DNA of 64,000 nucleotides from contig NZ_CP030073.1 in NCBI RefSeq assembly GCF_003261055.1, positions 5,642,001-5,706,000 on the forward strand, given 5' to 3'. Below, piece by piece: positions 41,871-50,112 of this stretch. Position numbers and translations under genes: made by a program. The DNA is from Streptomyces cadmiisoli (GTDB taxonomy: Bacteria; Actinomycetota; Actinomycetes; Streptomycetales; Streptomycetaceae). A model generated the notes under the pieces. It was not told the DNA's origin, did not search any database, and was given only the letters and a program-made list of their open reading frames with translations. How positions within the stretch are numbered: the stretch's first letter is position 1; each line of letters starts with the position of its first letter.

Positions 41871-44132
41871 ATGTCCAACCAGGCAGGCACCGGCGACCGA
41901 CGACCGGCCGTGCTCGAAGGCGTCCTGGAGCGCATCACGTACGCCAACGAGGAGAACGGCTACACGGTCGCCCGGGTCGACACCGGCCGCGGCGCGGGTG
42001 ACCTCCTCACGGTCGTGGGCGCGTTGCTCGGCGCCCAGGTGGGGGAGTCGCTGCGGATGGAGGGCCGCTGGGGCAGCCACCCCCAGTACGGCAAGCAGTT
42101 CACCGTGGAGAACTACACGACGGTGCTCCCCGCCACCGTCCAGGGCATCCGCCGCTATCTGGGCTCCGGCCTGGTCAAGGGCATCGGCCCGGTCTTCGCC
42201 GACCGCATCACGCAGCACTTCGGCGTGGACACCCTCACGATCATCGAGGAGGAGCCCAAGCGGCTCGTCGAGGTCCCCGGCCTCGGCCCGAAGCGCACCA
42301 AGAAGATCGCCGACGCCTGGGAGGAGCAGAAGGCGATCAAGGAGGTCATGCTCTTCCTCCAGAGCGTCGAGGTGTCCACGTCCATCGCCGTGCGCATCTA
42401 CAAGAAGTACGGCGACGCCTCGATCTCCGTCGTCAAGAACCAGCCGTACCGCCTGGCCGCCGACGTCTGGGGCATCGGCTTCCTGACCGCCGACCGGATC
42501 GCGCAGTCCGTCGGCATCCCGCACGACAGCCCGGAGCGGGTCAAGGCCGGCCTTCAGTACGCGCTGTCCCAGTCCGCCGACCAGGGCCACTGCTTCCTGC
42601 CCGAGGAGCGCCTGATCGCCGACGCGGTCAAGCTGCTCCAGGTCGACACCGGCCTGGTCATCGAGTGCCTGGCCGAGCTCGCGGCGCCCCCGCCGGACGA
42701 TGGCGAGGACCCCGGCGTCGTCCGGGAGACGGTCCCGGGACCGGACGGCGGCGAGCCCGTCACCGCCGTCTATCTGGTCCCCTTCCACCGCGCCGAGCTG
42801 TCCCTCTCCGCCCAGCTGAAGCGCCTGCTGCGCACCGGCGACGACCGGCTGCCGTCCTTCCGGCAGGTCGCCTGGGACAAGGCGCTGACCTGGCTGAAGG
42901 CCCGTACGGGCGCCGATCTCGCCCCCGAGCAGGAGGCCGCCGTCCGGCTGGCGCTGACCGAGAAGGTCGCGGTCCTCACCGGCGGCCCCGGCTGCGGCAA
43001 GTCCTTCACCGTGCGCTCGATCGTGGAGCTGGCCCGCGCGAAGAAGGCCAAGGTGCTGCTCGCCGCGCCCACCGGCCGAGCGGCCAAGCGCCTGGCCGAG
43101 CTCACCGGCGCCGAGGCCTCCACCGTGCACCGCCTGCTGGAGCTCAAGCCGGGCGGCGACGCGGCCTACGACCGGGACCGCCCGCTGGACGCCGACCTGG
43201 TGGTCGTCGACGAGGCCTCCATGCTGGACCTGCTCCTCGCCAACAAGCTGGTCAAGGCCGTGCCGCCCGGTGCCCATCTGCTGTTCGTCGGGGACGTCGA
43301 CCAGCTGCCGAGCGTCGGTGCGGGCGAGGTGCTCCGGGACCTGCTGGCGGACGGCAGCCCGATTCCCGCCGTCCGCCTCACCCGGGTCTTCCGGCAGGCC
43401 CAGCAGTCCGGGGTGGTGACGAACGCGCACCGGATCAACGCCGGACAGCACCCCGTCACCGACGGCATGAAGGACTTCTTCCTCTTCGTCGAGGACGACA
43501 CGGAGGAGACCGGCAGGCTCACGGTGGACGTGGCGGCCCGCCGCCTTCCCGCCCGGTTCGGCCTGGACCCGCGGCGGGACGTGCAGGTGCTCGCCCCCAT
43601 GCACCGCGGCCCGGCGGGCGCCGGCACCCTCAACGGGCTGCTCCAGCAGGCGATCACCCCCGGCCGCCCCGATCTGCCGGAGAAGCGGTTCGGCGGCCGG
43701 GTCTTCCGCGTCGGCGACAAGGTGACCCAGATTCGCAACAATTACGAGAAGGGTGCGAACGGCGTCTTCAACGGCACCGTGGGCGTGGTCACCTCGCTCG
43801 ACCCCGTCGACCAGCGCCTGACGGTCCTGACGGACGAGGACGAGGAGGTTCCGTACGAATTCGACGAACTGGATGAATTGGCACATGCATACGCGGTGAC
43901 CATCCACCGCTCGCAGGGCAGTGAGTACCCGGCAGTGGTCATTCCGGTCACCACGGGTGCCTGGATGATGCTCCAGCGCAATCTGCTGTACACCGCGGTC
44001 ACCCGGGCCAAGAAGCTGGTCGTCCTGGTCGGTTCGCGCAAGGCGATCGGTCAGGCGGTGCGCACGGTGTCGGCGGGGCGGCGCTGTACAGCCCTCGATT
44101 TCCGGCTCGCGGATCCCCTCCGGAATAAATGA
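41871..44132 (+). CDS. recD2: RecD2-type ATP-dependent DNA helicase
   Basis: A 753-aa SF1B 5'-3' helicase of the stand-alone RecD2/TraA class. The N-terminal region has tandem helix-hairpin-helix elements (LVKGIGPVFADRITQHFG and VPGLGPKRTKKIADAWEEQ). The motor has Walker A TGGPGCGKSFTVRS near residue 370, Walker B VVVDEASMLDLLL, motif III FVGDVDQLPSVGAGEVLRDLL and the UvrD-C-like end AYAVTIHRSQGSEYPAVV with NLLYTAVTRAKKLVVLVG. No RecBC genes are near, as expected for this class, which acts in DNA repair or replication restart. The divergent HhH protein may be a partner. ATG at 41871. Confidence 0.94.
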   Translation: MSNQAGTGDRRPAVLEGVLERITYANEENGYTVARVDTGRGAGDLLTVVGALLGAQVGESLRMEGRWGSHPQYGKQFTVENYTTVLPATVQGIRRYLGSGLVKGIGPVFADRITQHFGVDTLTIIEEEPKRLVEVPGLGPKRTKKIADAWEEQKAIKEVMLFLQSVEVSTSIAVRIYKKYGDASISVVKNQPYRLAADVWGIGFLTADRIAQSVGIPHDSPERVKAGLQYALSQSADQGHCFLPEERLIADAVKLLQVDTGLVIECLAELAAPPPDDGEDPGVVRETVPGPDGGEPVTAVYLVPFHRAELSLSAQLKRLLRTGDDRLPSFRQVAWDKALTWLKARTGADLAPEQEAAVRLALTEKVAVLTGGPGCGKSFTVRSIVELARAKKAKVLLAAPTGRAAKRLAELTGAEASTVHRLLELKPGGDAAYDRDRPLDADLVVVDEASMLDLLLANKLVKAVPPGAHLLFVGDVDQLPSVGAGEVLRDLLADGSPIPAVRLTRVFRQAQQSGVVTNAHRINAGQHPVTDGMKDFFLFVEDDTEETGRLTVDVAARRLPARFGLDPRRDVQVLAPMHRGPAGAGTLNGLLQQAITPGRPDLPEKRFGGRVFRVGDKVTQIRNNYEKGANGVFNGTVGVVTSLDPVDQRLTVLTDEDEEVPYEFDELDELAHAYAVTIHRSQGSEYPAVVIPVTTGAWMMLQRNLLYTAVTRAKKLVVLVGSRKAIGQAVRTVSAGRRCTALDFRLADPLRNK

Positions 44133-44200
44133 TCGATCAAACGAGTCGCAAAGGTCACACAGCCCTTCCGGATGGGGAACAGAGGGGGCAGGATGGCACG

Positions 44201-44223
44201 TTGGCGGCACTCAGTGCCGCCAA
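44201..44223. promoter_or_regulatory. Perfect 23-bp palindrome upstream of citrate synthase
   Basis: Two perfect 11-bp arms (TTGGCGGCACT / AGTGCCGCCAA) around a single C lie 69 bases after recD2 and 105 bases before the citrate synthase start. It could be a hairpin ending recD2 or an operator for the citrate synthase promoter. A second palindrome, GAGTGCACTC, follows at 44244-44253 and shares the AGTGC motif with it, which favours regulatory binding. Confidence 0.65.
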
Positions 44224-44328
44224 TAAGCCCAATGGTCGACCCCGAGTGCACTCTCCTGAGCCAAATGGGGGATGGTAGAGACAGTCAGGGCACCTCGAAG
44301 ATGAGGCACTACGTCGGTGAGGGAAGAC

Positions 44329-45618
44329 GTGAGCGACAACTCTGTAGTACTGCGGTACGACGGCAGCGAATACACCTACCCGGTGATCGACAGCACCGTC
44401 GGGGACAAGGGCTTCGACATCGGAAAGCTCCGCGCCCAGACCGGTCTCGTGACCCTGGACAGCGGTTACGGCAACACCGCCGCGTACAAATCGGCCATCA
44501 CCTACCTGGACGGCGAAGCCGGCATCCTCCGTTACCGGGGCTACCCGATCGAGCAGCTGGCCGAGCGCTCCACCTTCCTGGAGGTGGCCTACCTGCTGAT
44601 CAACGGTGAGCTGCCGACGGTCGACCAGCTGAGCGGGTTCAAGGACGAGGTCACGCGGCACACCCTGCTGCACGAGGACGTCAAGAACTTCTACAAGGGC
44701 TTCCCGCGCGACGCCCACCCGATGGCCATGCTGTCCTCGGTCGTCTCGGCGCTGTCCACGTTCTACCAGGACAGCCACAACCCGTTCGACGAGACGCAGC
44801 GCAACCTCTCCACCATCCGCCTGCTCGCCAAGCTCCCGACGATCGCCGCGTACGCGTACAAGAAGTCGATCGGTCACCCGTTCGTCTACCCGCGCAACGA
44901 CCTCGGTTACGTCGAGAACTTCCTCCGCATGACCTTCTCGGTCCCCGCGCAGGAGTACGAGCTGGACCCGATCGTGGTCGCCGCCCTCGACAAGCTGCTG
45001 ATCCTGCACGCGGACCACGAGCAGAACTGCTCGACCTCCACGGTCCGCCTGGTGGGCTCCTCGCAGGCGAACATGTTCGCCTCGATCTCCGCCGGCATCA
45101 ACGCCCTGTGGGGCCCGCTGCACGGCGGCGCCAACCAGTCCGTCCTGGAGATGCTGGAAGGCATCCGCGACGCCGGCGGCGATGTCGACTCCTTCATCCG
45201 CAAGGTGAAGAACAAGGAGGACGGCGTCCGCCTGATGGGCTTCGGCCACCGGGTCTACAAGAACTTCGACCCGCGCGCCAAGATCATCAAGGCTGCCGCG
45301 CACGACGTCCTGTCCGCTCTCGGCAAGTCCGACGAGCTGCTCGACATCGCGCTGAAGCTGGAGGAGCACGCGCTCTCCGACGACTACTTCGTCTCGCGCA
45401 GCCTCTACCCGAACGTCGACTTCTACACCGGCCTGATCTACCGCGCCATGGGCTTCCCGACCGAGATGTTCACGGTCCTGTTCGCCCTCGGCCGGCTGCC
45501 CGGCTGGATCGCCCAGTGGCACGAGATGATCAAGGAGCCGGGTTCCCGTATCGGCCGCCCGCGCCAGATCTACACGGGCGTGGTCGAGCGCGACTTCGTG
45601 CCCGTAGAGGAGCGCTGA
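44329..45618 (+). CDS. gltA: Citrate synthase
   Basis: A 429-aa type II-like citrate synthase that condenses acetyl-CoA with oxaloacetate, the entry step of the TCA cycle. Catalytic regions are HADHEQNCSTSTVRLVGSS, GPLHGGANQSVLEMLEGI and GFGHRVYKNFDPRAKIIK, including the two His; the Asp of the triad lies in the usual C-terminal half (PNVDFYTGLIYRAMGFPTEMFTVLFALGRLPGWIAQWHE). The GTG at 44329 gives the N-terminus VSDNSVVLRYDG that I recall for Streptomyces homologues, with GAGGGAAG upstream; an in-frame GTG at 44317 is an alternative. It is preceded by a 23-bp palindrome and followed by a repeat tract. Confidence 0.95.
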   Translation: MSDNSVVLRYDGSEYTYPVIDSTVGDKGFDIGKLRAQTGLVTLDSGYGNTAAYKSAITYLDGEAGILRYRGYPIEQLAERSTFLEVAYLLINGELPTVDQLSGFKDEVTRHTLLHEDVKNFYKGFPRDAHPMAMLSSVVSALSTFYQDSHNPFDETQRNLSTIRLLAKLPTIAAYAYKKSIGHPFVYPRNDLGYVENFLRMTFSVPAQEYELDPIVVAALDKLLILHADHEQNCSTSTVRLVGSSQANMFASISAGINALWGPLHGGANQSVLEMLEGIRDAGGDVDSFIRKVKNKEDGVRLMGFGHRVYKNFDPRAKIIKAAAHDVLSALGKSDELLDIALKLEEHALSDDYFVSRSLYPNVDFYTGLIYRAMGFPTEMFTVLFALGRLPGWIAQWHEMIKEPGSRIGRPRQIYTGVVERDFVPVEER

Positions 45619-45733
45619 GCCGCACCGGCTCAGGACCTGTCCGGCGGATCGGGTCGCAGACGGACGACTGCACCCGATCGGCCGGAACGGCGATGACTGT
45701 CCGAACGGTCGGAAGGGCCTGAACGGCCAGGAC

Positions 45734-45830
45734 GGTCTCGACGACCGGAGCGGCCGCGGTCTCGACGACCGGAGCGGCCAGAACGACTGGAACGGTCTCA
45801 ACGGCCGGAGCGGCCTCGACGGCCGGAACG
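45734..45830. repeat. Degenerate 12/24-bp tandem repeats after citrate synthase
   Basis: GGTCTCGACGACCGGAGCGG with following CC occurs exactly at 45734-45755 and 45758-45779 (24-bp period). A variant (GGTCTCAACGGCCGGAGCGG...) is at 45794-45815, and half units (GAACGACTGGAAC, GACGGCCGGAACG) lie in the 12-bp register between and after. Weaker copies extend back to about 45683. The tract is in the 3' untranslated region of citrate synthase, and the frame open through it is not supported as a gene. Confidence 0.75.
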
Positions 45831-45859
45831 CGCGGACTCGAGGCCGAAGCCGGTCGGGT

Positions 45860-46048
45860 TCACGGATCGAAGAAGAAGGCGCCCTGGTGCGTCAGTCCCC
45901 CCACGGGCCGACGACCAGGGCGCCTTCCCATGTCCCGGTGCGGATTCCCCCCACGGGATCCGGCCGGGCGTCTGTGAGGACCAGCGCCTGAATCGCTGTC
46001 TGAGCACAATGAGCAGAACTCGTCGTACTCGGGTGGTGCATGCTGCAT
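45860..46048 (-). CDS. Possible small protein (62 aa), unsupported by homology
   Basis: A 62-codon frame on the minus strand starting MQHAPPEYDEFCSLCSDSDS and ending GGLTHQGAFFFDP. It has a CxxC pair and a basic middle, but its third-position GC is much lower than in neighbouring genes and only a weak GGACGG precedes the ATG. The hairpin at 45876-45926 lies inside its 3' end. I do not recognise it. It may be real, a leader remnant, or chance. I list it because nothing else explains this 0.5-kb stretch. Confidence 0.2.
   Translation of the reverse strand: MQHAPPEYDEFCSLCSDSDSGAGPHRRPAGSRGGNPHRDMGRRPGRRPVGGLTHQGAFFFDP
45876..45926. terminator. Long hairpin AAGGCGCCCTGGT...ACCAGGGCGCCTT
   Basis: Two 13-bp arms (45876-45888 and 45914-45926) pair perfectly, and an inner CGTC/GACG pair extends the stem. 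It is the only strong terminator-like structure between citrate synthase and the next minus-strand genes, and it could serve either direction. Confidence 0.65.
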
Positions 46049-46495
46049 ACCGTCCGGCGGCTGCGGCCTGCCGGGACAGCGCACGCTGGGAGGGCCGCTC
46101 AAAGCTCCCCGGTGTACGTGTCCCGGCAACGCATCTCTGAGGAAGTCCCCCAAGACATCCCCAGATGCCAGCTGACGCCCCCCAAGACGCCCTCTGACAT
46201 CGCCAACTTAGACCTTCGAACCCCTTCGATGGTTACGTTCACATCACTGTGATCTGCGTCTCTTGCATATGTCCTGTTAGATGCGCAAGAGGCCCCATAT
46301 CGCGAACGGAGCTCAAGCGTAAGGAAGATGCGCGAGCCTTGTGAAGAGCTTATGTGAGGCTCGCCTCTGACTCCAGGGGGCTCCTGCTTCGGTTTGGTCT
46401 CCTTCGGCGCGGCCGCCCGGAACGACGAACCGGGCCGCACGGCGCCGACTCGGGGTCGGTGCGCCGGTACGGCCCGGTGCGCGGGTTGTGGAGGT
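45927..46495. other. Low-GC gene-poor region with short ORFs and inverted repeats
   Basis: This stretch has distinctly lower GC than the rest of the window, especially about 46190-46370. It contains TCACATCACTGTGA (46249-46262 region), a 7-bp inverted repeat CTCTTGC/GCAAGAG (46260-46291), and a minus-strand 33-codon frame at 46099-46200 (MSEGVLGGVSWHLG...). No ordinary gene is supported. The composition suggests promoters or a small RNA, transcribed perhaps leftward towards the hairpin at 45876-45926. Confidence 0.4.
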
Positions 46496-46735
46496 TCAGG
46501 CGCGCCCGACCAGCTCGAAGCCGGCCTCGTCGACGGCGGCACGCACGGCCTCCTCGTCCAGCGCGGACAGGGAGACGACGGTGACCTCCCCGCTGGCGGC
46601 GACGGCCTGCACGGAGCTGACGCCCGGGATCTCGGAGATCTCGCCGGAGACGGCGCCCTCGCAGTGTCCGCAGCTCATCCCGCTCACCTTGTAGACGGCG
46701 GTGACGGAACCCGTGGTGTCGGTCTGCGCGGTCAT
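46496..46735 (-). CDS. Heavy-metal-associated domain protein, CopZ-like copper chaperone
   Basis: A 79-aa ferredoxin-fold HMA protein with the metal-binding motif MSCGHC (residues about 20-25) in YKVSGMSCGHCEGAVSGEISEIPGVSSVQA and the C-terminal AVDEAGFELVG. It should bind Cu(I) and deliver it to a P-type ATPase or to CsoR. No copA or csoR gene is adjacent. A CsoR-type palindrome lies 69-85 bases upstream of the ATG, so copper induction is likely. It appears monocistronic. Confidence 0.93.
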   Translation of the reverse strand: MTAQTDTTGSVTAVYKVSGMSCGHCEGAVSGEISEIPGVSSVQAVAASGEVTVVSLSALDEEAVRAAVDEAGFELVGRA

Positions 46736-46803
46736 GTCGTTGCTCCTCGTCGAGGCGTGTGGGGTTGACGGGGCCCGCGGTGGACCCCCGCACCTGCCCC
46801 ACT

Positions 46804-46820
46804 ATACCCCTAGGGGGTAT
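46804..46820. promoter_or_regulatory. CsoR-type copper operator ATACCCCTAGGGGGTAT
   Basis: This 17-bp near-perfect palindrome matches the known actinobacterial CsoR operator pattern (ATACCCC/GGGGTAT). It lies between the copZ-like gene and the TetR gene end, in position to cover the copZ promoter. Confidence 0.85.
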
Positions 46821-46921
46821 CGCTTCCAATGAGGAACGGCAACGACCCGCCGACAGGAAAACGGTGCGGGAAGGTGAAGTTGTTCCGCCTGTGACACGCG
46901 TCCGGCCGACGCGCGCGGCGC

Positions 46922-47575
46922 TCAGGCGGGCGGCGCGGCCAGCGGCGCGAGGTAGCGGACCAGGACGTTCTTGAGTTCCCGGACATAGGCCTCGCGCTCG
47001 GCGCCCTCGTGGGTGAGGACCAGCTCCAGGCCCGCCATGTAGAGACCCAGGCAGACCTCCGTGATGCGGGCGAGGTCGGCCGCGGGTACGTCGGGCAGCA
47101 CCGAGGCGAGCCGGGTCTGGATGCGCTCCAGCAGCGTCGTGTGCAGTGCCTCGTGCGCCTCGGCCATCCGGCCCGGGATGTCGGGGCCGTGCATCAGCGC
47201 GAAGAAGACCGGGTGCCGGCAGTTGAAGTCGATGAAGCGGTCGACGGCCGCCTCCACGGCCTCCTCCAGCGGCGTCGCGGGATCCACGGGGCCGAGCGCC
47301 TCGCCGTAGGTCTCCCGCATCTCGTGCATGAGGCGGTCGCCCAGCTCGATCGCGATCGCTTCCTTGTTCGGGAAGAACTGGTACAGCGTGCCGGGCGACA
47401 CGCCCGCCTCGCGTGCGATGGCGTTGGTGCTGGCGGCCGTGTACCCGGAGGAGCAGAACACGGAAGCGGCGGCTTCGAGCAGCTGGGCGATCCGGCGTTC
47501 GCCGCGCGCCTGGCGGCGGCGGGGTCTGGTGTCCGCCTTCGGCTCCGACTCGGCCTTCTCGGTGTTCTCGGGCAC
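46922..47575 (-). CDS. TetR-family regulator of the MMPL exporter
   Basis: A 217-aa TetR repressor. The HTH is ERRIAQLLEAAASVFCSSGYTAASTNAIAREAGVSPGTLYQFFPNKEAIAIELGDRL (about 24-80), and the C-terminal domain resembles the TetR_C_33 type (FIDFNCRHPVFFALMHGPDIPGRMAEAHEAL). It is divergent from a large MMPL transporter gene with two palindromic boxes between them, so it probably represses that gene and itself and is released by a transported lipid or drug. The GTG at 47575 follows TGGGGATC; the open frame upstream is promoter sequence. Confidence 0.92.
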   Translation of the reverse strand: MPENTEKAESEPKADTRPRRRQARGERRIAQLLEAAASVFCSSGYTAASTNAIAREAGVSPGTLYQFFPNKEAIAIELGDRLMHEMRETYGEALGPVDPATPLEEAVEAAVDRFIDFNCRHPVFFALMHGPDIPGRMAEAHEALHTTLLERIQTRLASVLPDVPAADLARITEVCLGLYMAGLELVLTHEGAEREAYVRELKNVLVRYLAPLAAPPA

Positions 47576-47602
47576 TCGTGATCCCCAGGTCTCGGAACGC
47601 GA

Positions 47603-47632
47603 TTGACAAACGCGAGCGCCCGCTCGCATTCT
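47603..47632 (+). promoter_or_regulatory. Promoter of the MMPL gene (TTGACA-N18-CATTCT)
   Basis: A consensus -35 TTGACA at 47603-47608 and CATTCT at 47627-47632 with an 18-bp spacer point towards the MMPL gene. The spacer is almost entirely occupied by the palindrome GCGAGCGCCCGCTCGC (47612-47627), ideal for TetR repression. Confidence 0.65.
47612..47627. promoter_or_regulatory. TetR-type operator GCGAGCGCCCGCTCGC
   Basis: A 16-bp palindrome inside the promoter spacer. A second related box, ACGCGAGCGCTCTCTCGTG, follows at 47639-47657. Together they form AACGCGAGCG-n-CTCG repeats about 30 bp apart, as for dimer pairs of a TetR repressor. Confidence 0.7.
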
Positions 47633-47738
47633 GGTGGAACGCGAGCGCTCTCTCGTGTTTGCCAGTCTATGGCTACGGCTGACCCATGCCCCCGCGTCAG
47701 GCGGACGGCACGGGTCACGGTGAAGGGGACACCGCACG

Positions 47739-49976
47739 ATGACCGAAGTCAACACACCGCCGCCAACACCACACCCGGGCGGCTGGACGCGCTTCGTGAC
47801 GGCCCGGCCGCGCCTGTCGCTGCTCGCGGCCCTGGTGCTGACCGTCCTCGCCGTGCTGGCCGGCGGTTCGGTGGGCGACCGGCTGGGCAGCGGCGGCTGG
47901 GAGGACCCCGGCGCCGAGTCCACGTACGCGACCCGGGCCCTGGAGCGGGAGTTCCCCGACTCCCAGCCGAATCTGCTGCTGCTCGTCGACGCGGGCCGCG
48001 CCTCGGTGGACGACCCGGCCGTCGCCGGCGAGGCGCGTCGGCTCACCGAGCGGCTGGCCGGCGAGGAGGGCGTCGTGGGCGTGGGGTCCTACTGGCGGTC
48101 CGGGTCGCCCGCCCTGCGCTCCGAGGACGGCCGCCGAGCGCTGATCGCCGCCCGCATCACGGGTGACGAGAAGACCGCGGGAGAGACCCTGGAGCGCATC
48201 GCGCCCTCCCTGCGCGGCACACAGGGTCCGGTGGAGGTCGAGATCGGCGGCCTGGTCGCGGTGCGGCACGAGATGCAGAAGATCATCCAGGAGGACCTGA
48301 CCCGGGCCGAGCTGATCGCCCTGCCGGTCACGCTGGTGCTGCTGGTGACGGTCTTCGGCAGCGCGGTGGCCGCCCTGCTGCCGCTGGGCATCGGCATCGT
48401 CGCGATCCTGGGCACCAACGCGGTGCTGCGCGGCCTCACGGAGTTCACCGACGTCTCGGTCTTCGCGCTGAACCTCACCACGGCCCTGGGCCTCGGCCTC
48501 GCCATCGACTACGCCCTGTTCATCGTCCGCCGCTTCCGCGAGGAGCTGTCCGCCGGCGCCGAACCGGTCGCCGCCGTGGGCATCACCCTGCGCACGGCCG
48601 GCCGCACCGTCCTGTTCTCCGCCCTGACGGTCGCGGTCTCGCTCGCCGCGATGCTGGTCTTCCCGCAGTACTTCCTGCGGTCCTTCGCCTACGCGGGCAT
48701 CGCCGTGGTCCTGCTCGCCGCGGCGGCGGCGCTTATCCTGCTCCCCGCGGCCCTCGTGCTGCTCGGCCACCGGGTCAATTCCCTCGATCTGCGGCGGCTG
48801 TTCCGCCGCGGCCGCGTGCCGGAGCCGACGACCGGCGCGGACGGCCGGAACTGGGGCCGGGCGGCGGTGCTCGTGATGCGCAGGGCCCCGTTCTTCGCCG
48901 GGGGCACGACGGCGGTTCTGCTGCTGCTCGGACTGCCCTTCCTGGGAGTGCGGTTCGGCACGGCGGACGACCGCCAGCTCCCCGTGAGCGCCGAGTCCCA
49001 TGTGGTGCAGCAGCAGATCCGGGACGGCTTCCCGGGCAGCCCCGGCGGCGGCCTGGAGATCCTGGCCGAGGGCCGCGCCACCGAGGCGCAGTACGCGGAC
49101 TACAAGGAGCGGATCGCCGGGCTGCCGGACGTGCTGCGCGTGGAGGGTCCGCTGGTGCACGGCGACACGGCGTACTTCACCGTCCTGCCCGAGGGCGAGG
49201 CGGTCGACCGACCGGCCCAGCGCCTGGTGGACGAACTGCGGGCGGCGCAGGCACCGTTCGACACCCATGTGACCGGCACGGCGGCCGCGCTGGTCGACTC
49301 CAAGGACGCGATGGCCGAACGCCTGCCGTGGGCACTGGCGTTCATCGCGGTCGTCACCCTGATCCTGGTCTTCCTGCTCACCGGAAGCGTGCTGATCCCG
49401 CTGCAGGCGGTGATCCTCAACGCCCTCAGCCTGACCGCCATGTTCGGCGCGGTCGTCTGGGTCTTCCAGGACGGCCACCTCTCCGGCCTGCTCGACTTCA
49501 CCAGCACCGGCTCGATCGAGACGACCCTGCCCGTCCTGATGTTCTGCGTCGCCTTCGGCCTGTCCATGGACTACGGCGTGTTCCTGCTCTCCCGCATCAA
49601 GGAGGAGTACGACCGCACCGGCGTCCACGAGCAGTCGGTCCGCCACGGTCTGGAGCGCACCGGCGGTCTGATCACGGCGGCGGCGGTCATCCTCGCGGTC
49701 GTGATGATCGCGATCGGCACGTCCCGGGTGACCAATACCAAGATGCTCGGTCTGGGGATCGCGCTGGCCGTGCTGATGGACGCCATGGTCGTGCGCAGCC
49801 TGCTGGTCCCCGCGGTGATGCGTCTGACCGGCCGCGCCACCTGGTGGGCCCCGGCGCCGCTGCGCCGCCTGCACACACGGTTCGGACTCGGTGAGGGCGA
49901 GCCTTCCTCGACGAACGCGGGAGCGGCCGGGCAGGAGGAGCGGGCGCGGCAGGACAAGGTGGCGGCCGGGCGTTAG
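47739..49976 (+). CDS. MMPL-family membrane transporter
   Basis: A 745-aa RND-superfamily MMPL protein with 12 predicted membrane segments: one near residues 25-45, a large extracellular loop, five in the first half (about 175-340), one near 380, a second loop, and five in the second half (about 530-715). The paired motifs [20 protein letters not shown] and [23 protein letters not shown] carry the Asp-Tyr pairs of proton relay. Such proteins export lipids, siderophores or drugs. The TetR divergent to it and the operator in its promoter suggest inducible efflux. Cargo is unknown. ATG 47739. Confidence 0.93.
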   Translation: MTEVNTPPPTPHPGGWTRFVTARPRLSLLAALVLTVLAVLAGGSVGDRLGSGGWEDPGAESTYATRALEREFPDSQPNLLLLVDAGRASVDDPAVAGEARRLTERLAGEEGVVGVGSYWRSGSPALRSEDGRRALIAARITGDEKTAGETLERIAPSLRGTQGPVEVEIGGLVAVRHEMQKIIQEDLTRAELIALPVTLVLLVTVFGSAVAALLPLGIGIVAILGTNAVLRGLTEFTDVSVFALNLTTALGLGLAIDYALFIVRRFREELSAGAEPVAAVGITLRTAGRTVLFSALTVAVSLAAMLVFPQYFLRSFAYAGIAVVLLAAAAALILLPAALVLLGHRVNSLDLRRLFRRGRVPEPTTGADGRNWGRAAVLVMRRAPFFAGGTTAVLLLLGLPFLGVRFGTADDRQLPVSAESHVVQQQIRDGFPGSPGGGLEILAEGRATEAQYADYKERIAGLPDVLRVEGPLVHGDTAYFTVLPEGEAVDRPAQRLVDELRAAQAPFDTHVTGTAAALVDSKDAMAERLPWALAFIAVVTLILVFLLTGSVLIPLQAVILNALSLTAMFGAVVWVFQDGHLSGLLDFTSTGSIETTLPVLMFCVAFGLSMDYGVFLLSRIKEEYDRTGVHEQSVRHGLERTGGLITAAAVILAVVMIAIGTSRVTNTKMLGLGIALAVLMDAMVVRSLLVPAVMRLTGRATWWAPAPLRRLHTRFGLGEGEPSSTNAGAAGQEERARQDKVAAGR

Positions 49977-50112
49977 CGTTCCGCCGGAGCGGGTGATCGC
50001 GGGGTGGCCTCGGCGGGCCGGCCGGACGGCCGGTGCGGACGCCGGGTCCCGCCCGCGGCCGCGGGCGCGGCGCCACCCCGACACGTTCACGGCGGAAGGC
50101 GAGGGACGACGG

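Noticed and set aside
46249..46262. CRP-type site TCACATCACTGTGA
   Set aside because: The half-sites are in the opposite order to the TGTGA-n6-TCACA consensus and it lies near no supported gene start.
46350..47609. A 419-codon minus-strand frame spanning copZ and the TetR gene
   Set aside because: It is out of frame with both real proteins and has a low-complexity translation.
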